Below, one piece after another: positions 35,046 through 45,620 of a stretch of DNA of 64,000 bases. How positions within the stretch are numbered: the first letter of the stretch is position 1; each line of letters starts with the position of its first letter. Below the pieces are notes generated by a model that saw nothing but the letters and a program-made list of their open reading frames with translations, made no database searches and was not told the DNA's origin. A program made the position numbers and the translations under genes. Source of the stretch: Riptortus pedestris (Eukaryota > Arthropoda > Insecta > Hemiptera > Alydidae); the NCBI GenBank assembly GCA_019009955.1, contig CM032231.1, positions 86,786,001 to 86,850,000 on the forward strand, given 5' to 3'.

Positions 35046-35438
35046 AATCGATTTTTTTTTTTTTATGAAAGAAAAAATAAACTAACTATTTATTCTTTAA
35101 AACTAAGAAGTATTCATATTACAAATGCCCAACTTATGCGGCTTCGTGCCAGCTACAAATCTGACTCTATTGATCCAGTTTAAACAATTTGGCCGGGTCG
35201 ATGCAGACCACTTGAAAACCGTCTTAGTTTCCTTAACAACTCAAATTCTGTTCTAAAATAACGACAATAAGGAGACACCCTGCAGAGTGTAATATTCATT
35301 TAGTGCAGCTCACTGTCACCTTGCCCTACAATTATTTCCGAAAATAGCTTGTACACAATAATATTTCTTTATAGCACTCACCTATACAATAATTTTCCAA
35401 ATATAGTACTGATTTCCTACATTCCGAACCATATCTAT
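35041..35438. other. Unassigned sequence
   Basis: Poly-T run at 35052; nothing else recognised. Confidence 0.5.
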
Positions 35439-35565
35439 ACGTTTTAGCAGATTTCCCTTCAGGGAAATCAGCTATTGAGGTCATACTCTTGACGCGATTA
35501 TCGAAACATTCCTTAAAATGTCCATCGATCCTAACCAGGAGATGACGGAAATTAGCTCTGTTCAA

Positions 35566-35629
<64 letters not shown>

Positions 35630-35643
35630 CGCGCGTGTGTGTC

Positions 35644-35704
<61 letters not shown>

Positions 35705-36160
35705 CGTGCGTGTGTGTGTTAACACTCTAGCGGTCGCAATGTTTGTTTAATCGTCACCAAACTCGGTATTTAATGGTTTTATTTAAAAAGAAAGATCAAG
35801 TTCGTAAACGTCTGAAATCAGACCAATGGGAGGAGGGGGGGTTAGAGAGTGGAAATTTCGAAAATTCGAAATATTTCCGTTACTATAAAGAACCAATCTT
35901 ATTGTAAATTAAATTTCCTATAAATATCCTAGAAACATTATTTTCTACCTTGAATATTAACGGAGATATTTGCATTTTTATTAAGTGTATGCCGATAAAG
36001 GGCGAGATGAGATCAGCTAAGGTCGGTTTTATTCGTTTCCGCCGAAAGCTAGTTCGGCCGTGTCCGTAACTGTTCGGCTCTCGTATGAAGATTTCTCTAT
36101 TGTATAACTTCACGTGGGAAATCTGCTTAGTTTATGTAGCCCCTGCGTGACGGACTTTTC
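35439..36160 (+). mobile_element. Family A copy with long (TG)n
   Basis: Complete copy. The (TA)n at 35570-35603 passes into an interrupted (TG)n up to ~35720, then TTAACACTCTAGCGGTCGC. Ends CTGCGTGACGGACTTTT. Confidence 0.85.
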
Positions 36161-37172
36161 TTATATTCCCATTTTCTGGATGGGTATTTGTTTGGAGGTG
36201 TTTGCCAACCGGAGAGTTCGTAGAAAACGTTTCTGGGCCACAACCATAAAAGGTTGCCGCCTCCGGGATACAGTATACCAACTATACCTTGGAAGGCCAA
36301 TAAGATCATGAGTAATATGTTTCGGACACTTCTCATCATAACATTCAACTACTGAAGATTAGAAAATTGAAAATAAAACTTTACAAGAATAGTAGTCCTT
36401 TAGTTTTACATTAAAAGTTTAGATATCAAGTTTCATAACATTAAATTATAATTTGGGGGCACGAGACATTAATAAACAAATACATATATGTATATAGAAG
36501 TAAATATATAAAAATTTGAACCTCATTTATGCCATCCAAAAAGCTAATGTCGATGAATATTTGAAGAAATAAAAAAAAAAATACTGTTTAAATAACTGGT
36601 TTATCTTAAGGAAAAACTGTTATATTTAAAAAAGAAATCCATCTTAATTTAACTTCTTTGCACAAAAACATTTTCCTTAAATAAATATCTCAATCACAAT
36701 ATATTCTAGAGTAAAGAGAAACCCCTCGAATTATAAGAATAAATTCAATGGAGTGAAATTGAATATTAAATAATATTCTGAACTATTGTATGTTATTTGC
36801 ACTTTGACAGGTTTACAAATACTTAATTTTGAGTCTCGGTTGACAATTTACTTACGGCTAATATTGACTTAAAATTGGGCCAGATAGGTTTTCTGTTATA
36901 AGTGACAATGCGGCATGGTGTGAGTAGGAGGCAAGGCCATTCCAATGTTGTACTACCATTTCAATTCTAGTATAGTTTGTTTACTGCCGCCGAACCTTGA
37001 CGTATGCAACAAGTGTGCTATTTCTTCACCTATACTAAAGCTTTTAATCTTATCGAATTTTTACGACTTTTAAAGAAGGAAATGTGTTTTATATATGTGT
37101 TTCGTCTGGTGAGTACTTATGTCTTATTCTATCATTAACATTATACGTTGTTAAATAGTTTTCCTTATTTTG
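36161..37172. other. Unassigned sequence
   Basis: The first ~190 bp are GC-richer with overlapping frames on both strands but no domain. The rest is AT-rich without features. Confidence 0.45.
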
Positions 37173-37319
37173 CCATTTTTAGCAGATTTCCCTTAAGGGA
37201 ATTCAATTGATTTAAGGGAATTCAGCTGTTGTGGTTGTACTCATGATGCGAGTTTCAAAACATTTCCTCACATGTCCATGGATCCTACCTTGGTGATGAC
37301 GCAATTGACGCCCATTCAA

Positions 37320-37411
<92 letters not shown>

Positions 37412-37520
37412 AAATTATTTATTATTTATCAGTCGCAATTTTACTTTGGCCGTTACCAAGCCCGATATTTAATGGTATTATGTAAATAGAAACATCAAGT
37501 TCGTTTATGGCTAAAATTGG
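37173..37520 (+). mobile_element. Family A left half, truncated
   Basis: The left end has a duplicated TTAAGGGAATTCA motif. The microsatellite is (TA)n then (GA)n (37325-37408). Sequence stops in the GTTTATGGCTAAAATTGG block. Confidence 0.75.
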
Positions 37521-37639
37521 ACGTTTTGGAAAACCAAATTCATACTCTAAATAACCTTGATTTTCGAGCTATGTTTGTGTACGGGCGTTGTTGTTTAAGA
37601 AAAGTGGACCTCTCACTTAAAAAAAAAAAAAATACTTTT

Positions 37640-37997
37640 TTAAAGATGTCCTTTAATTGGTGGTTGTCCAAGTTCCGCGTGGTGAGAGTTAGGGAAGGTA
37701 GCAGTCCAGGTTACACATCCAGTCCTACTTCCCAAGTCGATATTGATCCCGTCACAGGGGGAGCCAGCCAGCCGATCACACCACCGGCAGTAGCCAACCA
37801 GGAGCCGCCCCTGCCTCAACTTTCTAAGTCATGTGTCAGCTCGAGGAAGTCGGGACCAAAGAAGAGAAGGAGAAGTGAGTATCCAAAATGTAAAAGTGAT
37901 AATTCTTTGGCAATCCGTAGAGTGCCCGATCTAGCCTTTTGGGACGTTTCAAAGTGTCGAAAAATTCTACCTTAGTCACGGGGAATAAATATACTTG
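37640..37997 (+). repeat. Duplicated Pro/Lys-Arg-rich coding-like unit, copy 1
   Basis: A GC-rich ~350-bp unit found again at 45262-45620 with high identity. The frame reads SKFRVVRVREGSS, a proline-rich part (PITPPAVANQEPPLPQLSKS) and a basic cluster (KSGPKKRRRSEYPKCK) that looks like a nuclear localisation signal. Here it ends at TAG 37973 after NSLAIRRVP. GAGAA|GTGAGTAT inside the basic region is a strong potential splice donor. I do not recognise the protein. It may be a captured or duplicated host exon or part of an undescribed mobile element. Confidence 0.6.
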
Positions 37998-38140
37998 TGC
38001 AGAGGTATAGTTGTCCTGAAGTATTGTCTGGACTCTGCACTAAAGACTTTCTGCGATAACTTTCAAATAATAAGTTGCATTAATATCTAATTTCATCAAA
38101 TTCATACTTTGTTTATTAGTATTAGGTTATAGTTTATGCA

Positions 38141-38597
38141 AACCTGTCGTAAAGGACAGGCAACATCTAGATTGTTTGCAAATACAGCAGAACAGTAGGT
38201 GAAAGCATAGAAATAGAAATGTTTCCTAACAAGATTAACGGGAACTAGGCAACAAACTCCCTATGTATATATTTTTAACTAATGTTTTCTTTGAAATTCC
38301 ACTATTTTACGTTAAACGAAAAATGCTGAGGTCAAACAAGAACCCTCGTTAAACCCCACAGCCGTCTACATGAAGGTTATTGGTGTATTAGTCCATTGTT
38401 GCGGAGGCGTATTAAATGGTTTCCCCCCATTTAATTGAAATTATGGCAAACCGAATCACGACGTTAAGACAAACCTATCGTATAAGACAAGCAACATAAG
38501 ATCAAGATTGTTTGCAGATACAACAGAACAGTAGGTTAAAACATAGAAATAGAAATGTTTTCTGACAAGATTAACTGGGATTAAGGCTACAAAAAGA
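38141..38597. repeat. Two direct repeats of about 125 bp
   Basis: AAACCTGTCGTAAAGGACAG..GAACAGTAGG..ATAGAAATAGAAATGTTT at 38141-38266 recurs, diverged, at 38472-38597, 331 bp further on. Class unknown. Confidence 0.65.
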
Positions 38598-38709
38598 ATA
38601 AGGTAAAAGACAATAAGGTAACAAGATTATCTGAGAGTTAGTAATTTGCTCTACTAAATAAGCACACTATGAAACCCAGTTCGATTTATCACCGAAACTG
38701 AAGGGCACT

Positions 38710-38864
38710 ATGGCTAGAGTAAACGAGCAGGAAACCAACACCGGAAAAGGAAGGCGCTCTACCAGAATATCTGATAAGAAGTTATTAATATCACAAAATG
38801 AGCAAAGTTCTTCAGTTTCAGCCAGAGTTTGGAGGAAGCAAGAAGTACTAAAGATTATCCGTAC
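38710..38864 (+). pseudogene. Small basic ORF interrupted by a hAT element (5' part)
   Basis: ATG at 38710 opens a Ser/Lys/Arg-rich frame (MARVNEQETNTGKGRRSTR..) that runs into the transposon at 38865. If the insert and one target copy are removed, the frame stays open into 42162-42240 (..RRHIYTSLVKQRFPL..EPPKRSNE, stop at 42238). This gives about 77 codons. Continuity across the insertion hints that the sequence was an open frame when hit. No family recognised; it may itself belong to an older element. Confidence 0.35.
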
Positions 38865-40041
38865 CAGAGTTGGGCAAAATTGTAATTACAATTACAAGTT
38901 ACAAATTATAACTACATTAGTTGAAATATAATTATAACTATTAATGTAATTAGTTATTGATAATGGGCAAGTACATTTTTCAATTAAAGTAATTGTAATT
39001 GAAAATTCACAACATTTAGTAGTTGAGGAAATCAGTTGTTTCAAAAACAACTGCAGTTAGTAATTGTAACTGTAGTTGTAGTTGCAACTACAGTTACTTG
39101 GATAGTTACTTTAAAAACCCGTGTGAATCACTGACTGAAGTAGTTGAGGCTGTTAAGAAATAACTACATCCAATGTCTTTATATCCAAAAGTTTATTATA
39201 TTACATTATTATAATAACTGAAAATAATTTTAATACAAATAAGTGAAAACTTACGAAAATAATATGTAAATTCCTTTTTATATTTTACCCAGTCGAATGA
39301 AATTAAATAATACTTTTAAACTTTAAAGTTTAAATAAATTAGCCATTAAAATTACTCTTAACTAAGAATTATTGCCAGACAGGCTCACAGTGGAGCGATC
39401 CTTCATTAATGTTGGACATTGGGGGAAAAAATAAAAGTTTTAATTTGGGATTTTGATTGTATTATTAGTACCACATAAACCCTTTTCAATTGTGCAGATT
39501 GATTTTTAGCCATATTATTGCAATGGTTTTTCCATAATGCCTGGTTATAATTGCTATGTTAAAAAAGGCCTTGGTTTATTAAATTCGTCGTGAACTCTTA
39601 TTTCATTTTATAAATTATTGTTGCTTCCAGTACAATTTAAGGGTGTTATAACAAATCAAAAACTGGCACAAAAGGTTTTTAAAATTCCTCTAATTTTTTT
39701 TTTTTTACTTCGACCTGAAAATAATTTTATTTAATCGAATTCGCAAATCGCTTGTATTTGCTTGAAAAAATACCACTTGGCATGCTTTTAGGAGTATATT
39801 GTCTTATTTACAACGTCGTCAGATCTTGCCTAAACTTGCCTATTCGTTAAATATTTTACTTTTAGTGTTAACACCCCCCGCACTTTTAGGTGCAGAAGAC
39901 CTCCCGCGGACCTTTCCCAACTACGTACGGTGTAAAACGCCTCCTCCTCTACGCAATTGACGCAGCCATTCACGTTCGAAAAAATAGTTAAATACGTGTT
40001 TTTCTTGTCTAAATATTTTAACGGTCCTTTTTCGTTTTGGA

Positions 40042-40865
40042 CTATCTACTCTTCATTGCTGGATAAGGAGCTTTGAATGCCTTCTCCACATTACATATCG
40101 ATTAGATTTCAAATCGTGGAGTGTTCGGTCCCAAGTTCATAAAGAACTTCTCCAACAAAGAAAATCATTAGTGATTTTAGGGGAAAAATGGGATTAATCG
40201 TTGACCAATTGAACCAAGGATTGGGTACATCTAATGACGGAAACACGGCGCGTAAGTTTTTTGAATTCCTCACCTTTCGGGGTCAATCACAGGAATAGAT
40301 GTAAATTTAATTAAACGGTTTTCTATTATTTTGCAAAAAATGTCATTAAATCGAAATTCATTAAATAACGTCCTAAAATCCCACCCTGGCTAGAAAAGGG
40401 TGGTAACCTGTAGATAACCCGTCCCGATTAGCCTAAGTTGCAAAAAGTGGACGTTAATAAATAAATAATATTATTTTGCAAGCAATATCGTCCAACGCTT
40501 TGATCATTACTGAAAAGTTTACAAGAGAAACAGCTGAGATATTTGTGGATTTGTATGGATGGTATTACATGCCAGTAACAGTTCACAAACTGTTAATACA
40601 TGGCCCGGAAATAGTCAAACACGCTATTGTACCAATTGGTATGCTGTCAGAAGATGCTCAGAAGGCTAACCATAAATACTTCCGAGCATACAGAGAATCT
40701 TTTTCAAGAAAATTTTCAAGGACGGCTACCAACAGAGATATCCTGAATAATTCGTTAATTAATTCAGACCCTTTAATATCACATTTAAGGCCAACACTTA
40801 ACAACGATAGCGATCGCTTAGAAACAATATCTTCGGAAGTAAAGGAACTTTTAATTGAAAAATAA
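40042..40865 (+). pseudogene. Transib/RAG1-like transposase remnant (C-terminal core)
   Basis: Four blocks in changing frames. 40042-~40165: LHCWIRSFECLLHITYRLDF..HKELLQQRK. ~40160-40275: KMGLIVDQ..GTSNDGNTARKFFE. 40293-40336 plus 40482 on: SITGIDVNLIKRFSIILQ joined across a SINE to AISSNAL. To 40865: YYMPVTVHKLLIHGPEIV, PIGMLSEDAQ, NHKYFRAYRESFSRK. The HK-x-L-x-H-x-PEI..IG..SE..NK-x-FR-x-(F/Y)R series matches the C-terminal catalytic core of Transib transposases and vertebrate RAG1. The SE Glu is the likely third catalytic acid (RAG1 E962). Two frameshifts, the SINE and no detectable N-terminal half make it inactive. No Transib termini were found, so it may be nested in the hAT element. Confidence 0.75.
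40337..40469 (+). mobile_element. 5'-truncated SINE inside the Transib-like gene
   Basis: 133 bp of SINE body and tail (CCCACCCTGGCTAGAAAAGG..GTGGACGTTAATAAATAAAT). Perfect 12-bp target duplication ATTATTTTGCAA at 40325-40336 and 40470-40481. Removing the insert and one copy restores the codons ILQAISS of the interrupted transposase. Confidence 0.9.
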
Positions 40866-41011
40866 AAAACATTTGAAATTTTAGAAATGTTAGATATTCT
40901 TCCAGCTTACAAATTCTCATTATTAAATTAAATACATCGATTTTTTTTTTTTATTCTAGATATATTTTTGTTTACAATTTTGATATTGCTTTTGTGAACT
41001 TCAATTTATTA

Positions 41012-41239
41012 TTATTATTATTTATTAACGTCCACTTTTTGCAACTTAGGCTAATCGGGACGGGTTATCTACAGGTTACCACCCTTTTCTATCCAGGGTG
41101 GGCTTTTAGGACGTTATTTAATGAATTTCGTCACTAAATAATTTCCTTTTCCCAGGCAAGAATCGAACTCGCCACTCTAGGTTTACCATGTGAGATAAAG
41201 GTCAACGCTTTAACTCGCATGGCTAACCTGAGCCCCCAA
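41012..41239 (-). mobile_element. tRNA-derived SINE with target duplications
   Basis: Near full-length reversed SINE: head GGGGGCTCAGGTTAGCCATGC, box B GAGTTCGATTCTTGCC, (AAT)n tail. Flanked by TTCAATTTATTA at 41000-41011 and 41240-41251, a 12-bp duplication that fixes both ends of the family. Confidence 0.9.
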
Positions 41240-42161
41240 TTCAATTTATTAAAAAATAAAAATGTATAAAACATATGTTGATATTATGTGTCTACAAATC
41301 ACAATTCTCTACTTAGTAAGCGATACATAATCTGTATGTACACATTTAAAATTCATCCTACCGTTGTATCGCATCTGGCAAAGTTGCTTAAAAAATTGCT
41401 GATGAGGTAGTTCAATAGAGTATTCGATGTGCTTTAAAATGACACCAGAATCAATATTCTAGGACCAGTAGAAACGGAGATATTAATGAATGTCCGGCTT
41501 ACCCTATCACTCGCTCCAGTGTGAGGCTGTTAGATTTTGGGGCGTTTGCCATCGAGGTAAAAGAAAATAATGGCTCTAATGCTCTGCTCCAAAAAATATG
41601 GAGTTCTCGTCCTCACTTTCATTTCCACTGCCACTCATTGTAATTTGTTTCAAAAATCTTTTCGTCACCGAGGACTGCTGGCGGATATACAAGGCACACT
41701 TGAATACCCTGGGAGAGAGTGACAAGAGGCGATCGCCGGAACAGGAGGGTGTGATGATAGGAGCGTCCACCTTCAGTTATTCTGACATATTCTGTGCAAC
41801 AATTGAGCATGGCTCCTCTGAGATGAGCCTTTCATCACCACCACGAATGTAAATATTTATATAGAGGCGATCAAAATATGTTCGCTCTTTGGAAATTAAA
41901 ATACAGCTAATTATCTGTATGTAGTTGTAGTTATTACTCAATAACTACAGTTACAATTACAACTACTAATTGTAATTATTTTTATAACTACTTTTTATTT
42001 CAACAAGTAGTCAGATTTATGAATACCAATTACTGTAATTGCAAAACCAAGAAAGAACAACTACAGTTACCAACTACATTTTTGTAAACGTAGTTGCAAT
42101 TACATAACTAGTATTTATTAGTTGAAAAAGTATTTAATTACTGCCCAACTCTGATCCGTAG

Positions 42162-42240
42162 ACATATCTACACCAGCCTCGTGAAACAGAGGTTTCCACT
42201 CAATGAAAAGAAAGAACCTCCGAAAAGGAGCAATGAATAG
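42162..42240 (+). pseudogene. 3' part of the ORF split by the hAT element
   Basis: Continues the frame begun at 38710: basic residues to a TAG stop at 42238-42240. A reversed family A end starts directly after it. Confidence 0.35.
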
Positions 42241-42730
42241 AAGCCCGTCACGGAGTTGCTAGCTACTGGCACTAAGAAGGTTTCCCCGCGTTCTGTAATG
42301 ACTTACTTTTAACTATCTCTGTTGCTTCCTTAGTAACTGTCAAACCTCAAAATACTTGAAATTTCAAATAAACATATGTGGTGGTAGTCTTAGTAAAATC
42401 TTAAGTCCCATCCTGGTTAGAGAGGGTAGTAATCCATAGATGACCCAACTCATACCAAAATATACAAAACAACAATTTTAGAAAATAAGTTGTTTGTCAA
42501 AATAGGTTAATAACATTTTTCGACGCAACATACAACAGCAGCGATAATAGAGAATTTCATTTAACTTCCGACATTAAATAATTTGACCATTTTCTTTACT
42601 TGAATCAATTCAATATCCGGTTTTTGTCGTCTACTAGGCAACCCCCATTAATATTTGAAGATATGTTTCGAAACCTCGTCCTGCGTACTACAGCATTATC
42701 TGATTTCCCTTCAGGGAAATTTGCCAATAC
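42241..42730 (-). mobile_element. Family A copy, strongly decayed
   Basis: AAGCCCGTCACGGAGTTGC at one end and GATTTCCCTTCAGGGAAATTTGCC at the other, with little of the interior recognisable. The SINE-like text TAAGTCCCATCCTGGTTAGAG lies at ~42400. Confidence 0.6.
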
Positions 42731-43163
42731 AAAATTTCCACCTTTTGGGTGTTTGTGAGTTGTTGTTTTTTTTTTTTTTAACAATGACATTGAGAGGCTA
42801 GATGTTCAATGGAAGTCAATTGAGGAAGTAACCTACGGCTTTTCACCCAAGCTATTGTATCATCTATTATTCAATGCTCAATGGCGGTGTCGATTGTGGG
42901 GATTCAACAAAATAACTGTTAATGGAAGATATATATATAACTTAGGGGTTATACCTTACCCTTCCCTCCATTTCAAGACTTTAGAAACCAATAAATCTAT
43001 TGATATTGGCGAAATCAACTGAAAAATATGGCAGGGGTCGTGTCGAAAATTAGCAAAAAGATGGGTGGAGCAGGTAACTGGGGAAAAATCGAATTGCCAA
43101 AATGACTAAAGTGCTCAATTTTGTAATCGGTTACCAAGAAACAATGATCTGGGCGTTTTATAA
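42731..43163. other. Unassigned sequence
   Basis: Poly-T at 42766-42780; nothing else recognised. Confidence 0.5.
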
Positions 43164-44065
43164 ATTAATTTTAAAATCATAAATGCATAAATTTTTATTT
43201 TTAAAAATATAGTAGTTATTTATTATTTTTAGATTTATTTATTTAGAGTTTCGCATCAAAGGACCAGGTAGGGTAAATGAAGGCGTCGGAATGACACGGT
43301 ACTCAAATTCTGGCGGGTAAAATCTGGAACACTCACTCTTTACCTTATTCAAAATGGATTTAATATTGTACACCGATGCCAATAATAATATATCCTATGG
43401 TCAAACCCTAGCTGGGAATAAAATATTTATTTAGAAAACAGTATTCATGAAACAACTCCGCAAAGATCTAAGAATGGCTTATGTTGCTAATACAGGATGT
43501 CGGGTGACAAGATGCCTGGAGTTCAATACCACTCCCCAGTACTGGGAGGGACTACATCACTTGAAAAACTGTTGCGTCATCTTGAACAGCTGTCTGACCC
43601 GACCGGGCCATTAGAACAATGACCTTTCGTGTACAACTTTATTTATGAATGTTTGTTCGTCACATCGTTATTATTTAAATTGGTTAACAGTCTGTAGAGT
43701 TTGTAGGAATTTTCTAGTAGGAAGTAACAACGTTATTGTAACTTGCATAATCTCTTATGTTATGTGTCCTTGTATAAATTACTAATTATTAGTTATTCGC
43801 CGCTTGAAACGACTGTAGTTCGGGGCGGGGAGGGGGGATTTCTGGGAAAAATCCTTAACGCTTGAATTATGTTTTGTACTTTTCTGTTATGCACCAGACC
43901 TTTTTTTTTTGTTTTGTAGGTGAACAATAAATGGTGGATATCAACTATTTAATATGTGTTAAGGAGGGGCATTACAGCACTAACGTTTCTGACTGTTGGA
44001 GGTCTTACGTATTCATGTTCATTGTTAAGTATTTGTAAATAATTAGATTTTATTATATCTCTCTA
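43164..44065 (+). repeat. Family C unit, copy 1
   Basis: About 900 bp. It includes GGATGTCGGGTGACAAGATG, ACCACTCCCCAGTACTGGGA, GACCCGACCGGGCCATTAG and GGTGAACAATAAATGGTGG. The same sequence recurs inverted at 48130-49090 and partly at 53620-53835. No conserved coding region or termini recognised, so class unknown. Confidence 0.75.
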
Positions 44066-44174
44066 AATGAAAATAAGGTTCTTTGCCTCTACATTCAGAG
44101 GAAGTAGTTTACGAAACGGCATTAAACTAAGATCGAACTGACGCAAAAGTTTATCAGGTCGTTCAGAATTCAAG

Positions 44175-44309
44175 GTTGATACTATACCTGGCTGGGTTCC
44201 AGGCGTGGAAGAGTACCGAACGGGACATCATTCCTACAAAGTTCTGGCAGGTGGACGTACCAAGCGAAAGTATGCGGACCAACTCAGGACGATCACCCAT
44301 TCCAGATGA
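44175..44309 (+). pseudogene. Gypsy (Ty3) integrase C-terminal remnant
   Basis: The frame reads IPGWVPGVEEYRTGHHSYKV then GGRTKRKYADQLR and a stop at 44307. W-x-PG-x-(V/I)..RTG..SY-x-V..GR-x-x-(R/K)..DQLR is the end of Gypsy integrases, where the chromodomain-like tail packs. Only about 44 codons survive. A purine tract (TTGGGGAGAAA, 44356-44366) followed by TG at 44367 has the look of a polypurine tract and the first bases of a 3' LTR. Confidence 0.6.
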
Positions 44310-44366
44310 CAAACGAGGAGTATCAACCGAAAGCGGGAGAAGATCCGCAAGTTTGTTGGGGAGAAA

Positions 44367-44842
44367 TGTAGCATATGCTAGGTGATGGAACCTAATGCAG
44401 CATATGCTATATGGTTGCTAGTTGATGAATTCTAATGTAGCATATGCTATGTGGTTGCTAGGTGATGGAACCTAATGCAGCATATGCTATATGGTTGCTG
44501 GGTGATGGAACCTAATGTAGCAAATGCTACATGGTTGCTAGTTGATGAATCCTAATGTAGCATATGCTATGTGGTTGCTAGGTGATGGAACCTAATGCAG
44601 CATATGCTATATGGTTGCTAGTTGATGAATCCTAATGTAGCATATGCTATATGGTTGCTGGTTGATGAAACCTAATGTAGCATATGCTATATAGTTGCTA
44701 GGTGATGGAACCTCATGTAGCATATGCTATATGGTTGCTGGTTGATGAAACCTAATGTAGCATATGCTATATAGTTGCTAGGTGATGGAACCTCATGCAG
44801 CATATTCTACATGGTTGCTAGATGATGAGACCTCATGTTACT
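44367..44842 (+). repeat. 40-bp minisatellite, about 12 units
   Basis: Units such as GTAGCATATGCTATATGGTT followed by GCTAGTTGATGAATCCTAAT repeat every 40 bp. Two unit types (GGTGATGGAACC and GTTGATGAATCC/AAACC) largely alternate, and the last complete units form exact or near 80-bp pairs. It starts at the presumed LTR TG. Each unit contains the palindrome GCATATGC. Confidence 0.9.
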
Positions 44843-44879
44843 GTCACTTTGTTAATAAATTAGTTTTTGGGTTATGGGC

Positions 44880-45255
44880 TATACGTAATGAACTTGTAGT
44901 TAGTTATCATGAATCATAATAATATTTATCTCAAGCATTCAAAATTTTAGTAGTCCAACAATAAAAGAAGGGGGTGGGGATTAACAGAACGAATTTGCAT
45001 ATCTCACAAAGTAGAAGTTTAATGAAAAGAATATTTTGTATTTAACCTTGGAATGAAGTGTTTCATGATATAACAGCTTATTATTAGTATGACATGAGTA
45101 GGAGGGGAGGTTTATTGAAAAAACGAAAACTAAAATATGTAAATATCTCGGTTAATATTCAATATAGAGACAGTATGTATATAACAACATTTATAGAAAA
45201 TTAAATTTGCAATAAGATTGATTCTACACAATATTTCGATCCGATTAATTCAACA
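44880..45255 (-). mobile_element. Family A interior fragment
   Basis: Reversed long-form interior from GAATCATAATAATATTTATC to ACAATATTTCGATCCG; both ends missing. Confidence 0.7.
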
Positions 45256-45261
45256 TCATAA

Positions 45262-45620
45262 TCTTTAAAAAACTTTTTTAAAGTAGTCCATTAATTGGCA
45301 TGGATGACGTGTATTCCAAGTTCCGCGTGGTGAGAGCTAGGGAAGGTAGCAGCGCAGGTTATCAAGTCCTCCTTCCCAAATCGATAGGGCGAGCCAGCCA
45401 GCCGATCACACCACCGGCAGTAGCCAACCAGGAGCCGCCCCTGCCTCAACTTTCTAAGTCATGTGTCAGCTCGAGGAAGTCGGCACCAAAGAAGAGAAGG
45501 AGAAGTGAGTATCCAAAATGTAAAATCGATAATTCTTTGGCAATCCGTAGAGTGCCTATCGGGCCGTCTTAAAGTGTCGAAAAATTCTATTTTAGTCACG
45601 GGGAATAAATAGACACGGGC
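45262..45620 (+). repeat. Duplicated Pro/Lys-Arg-rich coding-like unit, copy 2
   Basis: Partner of 37640-37997. It shares SKFRVVR.REGSS, the whole PITPPAVANQEPPLPQ region, the KKRRRSEYPKCK cluster and the GTGAGTAT donor-like site. It differs by a short deletion in the middle and ends at TAA 45570. The frame from ATG 45300 is 90 codons. The shared region also extends past the stop to GGGGAATAAAT. Confidence 0.6.

Larger units (their letters stand above)
38865..42153. mobile_element. hAT-type DNA transposon, 3.3 kb
   Basis: Ends CAGAGTTGGGCA (from 38865) and its inverse TGCCCAACTCTG (to 42153). Flanks are ATCCGTAC and ATCCGTAG, an 8-bp target duplication with one mismatch. Both subterminal regions are crowded with AATTGTAATTAC/GTAGTTGTAGTTAC-like words in both orientations, typical of hAT elements. 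I found no intact hAT transposase. The interior contains a decayed Transib-like transposase and two SINEs. A GC-richer part at ~41500-41860 has frames on both strands without a recognised domain. Confidence 0.8.

Noticed and set aside
38865..42153. Treating the whole 3.3-kb element as a Transib transposon
   Set aside because: Its ends and 8-bp duplications fit hAT, not Transib; only an internal part is Transib-like.
43906..43925. Another recursive splice site (TTTGTAG|GTGAAC)
   Set aside because: The donor half is weak and the motif is part of repeated family C, present in several copies.
44367..44842. A CRISPR-like array
   Set aside because: The 40-bp units are contiguous with no unique spacers; it is a minisatellite in a eukaryotic genome.
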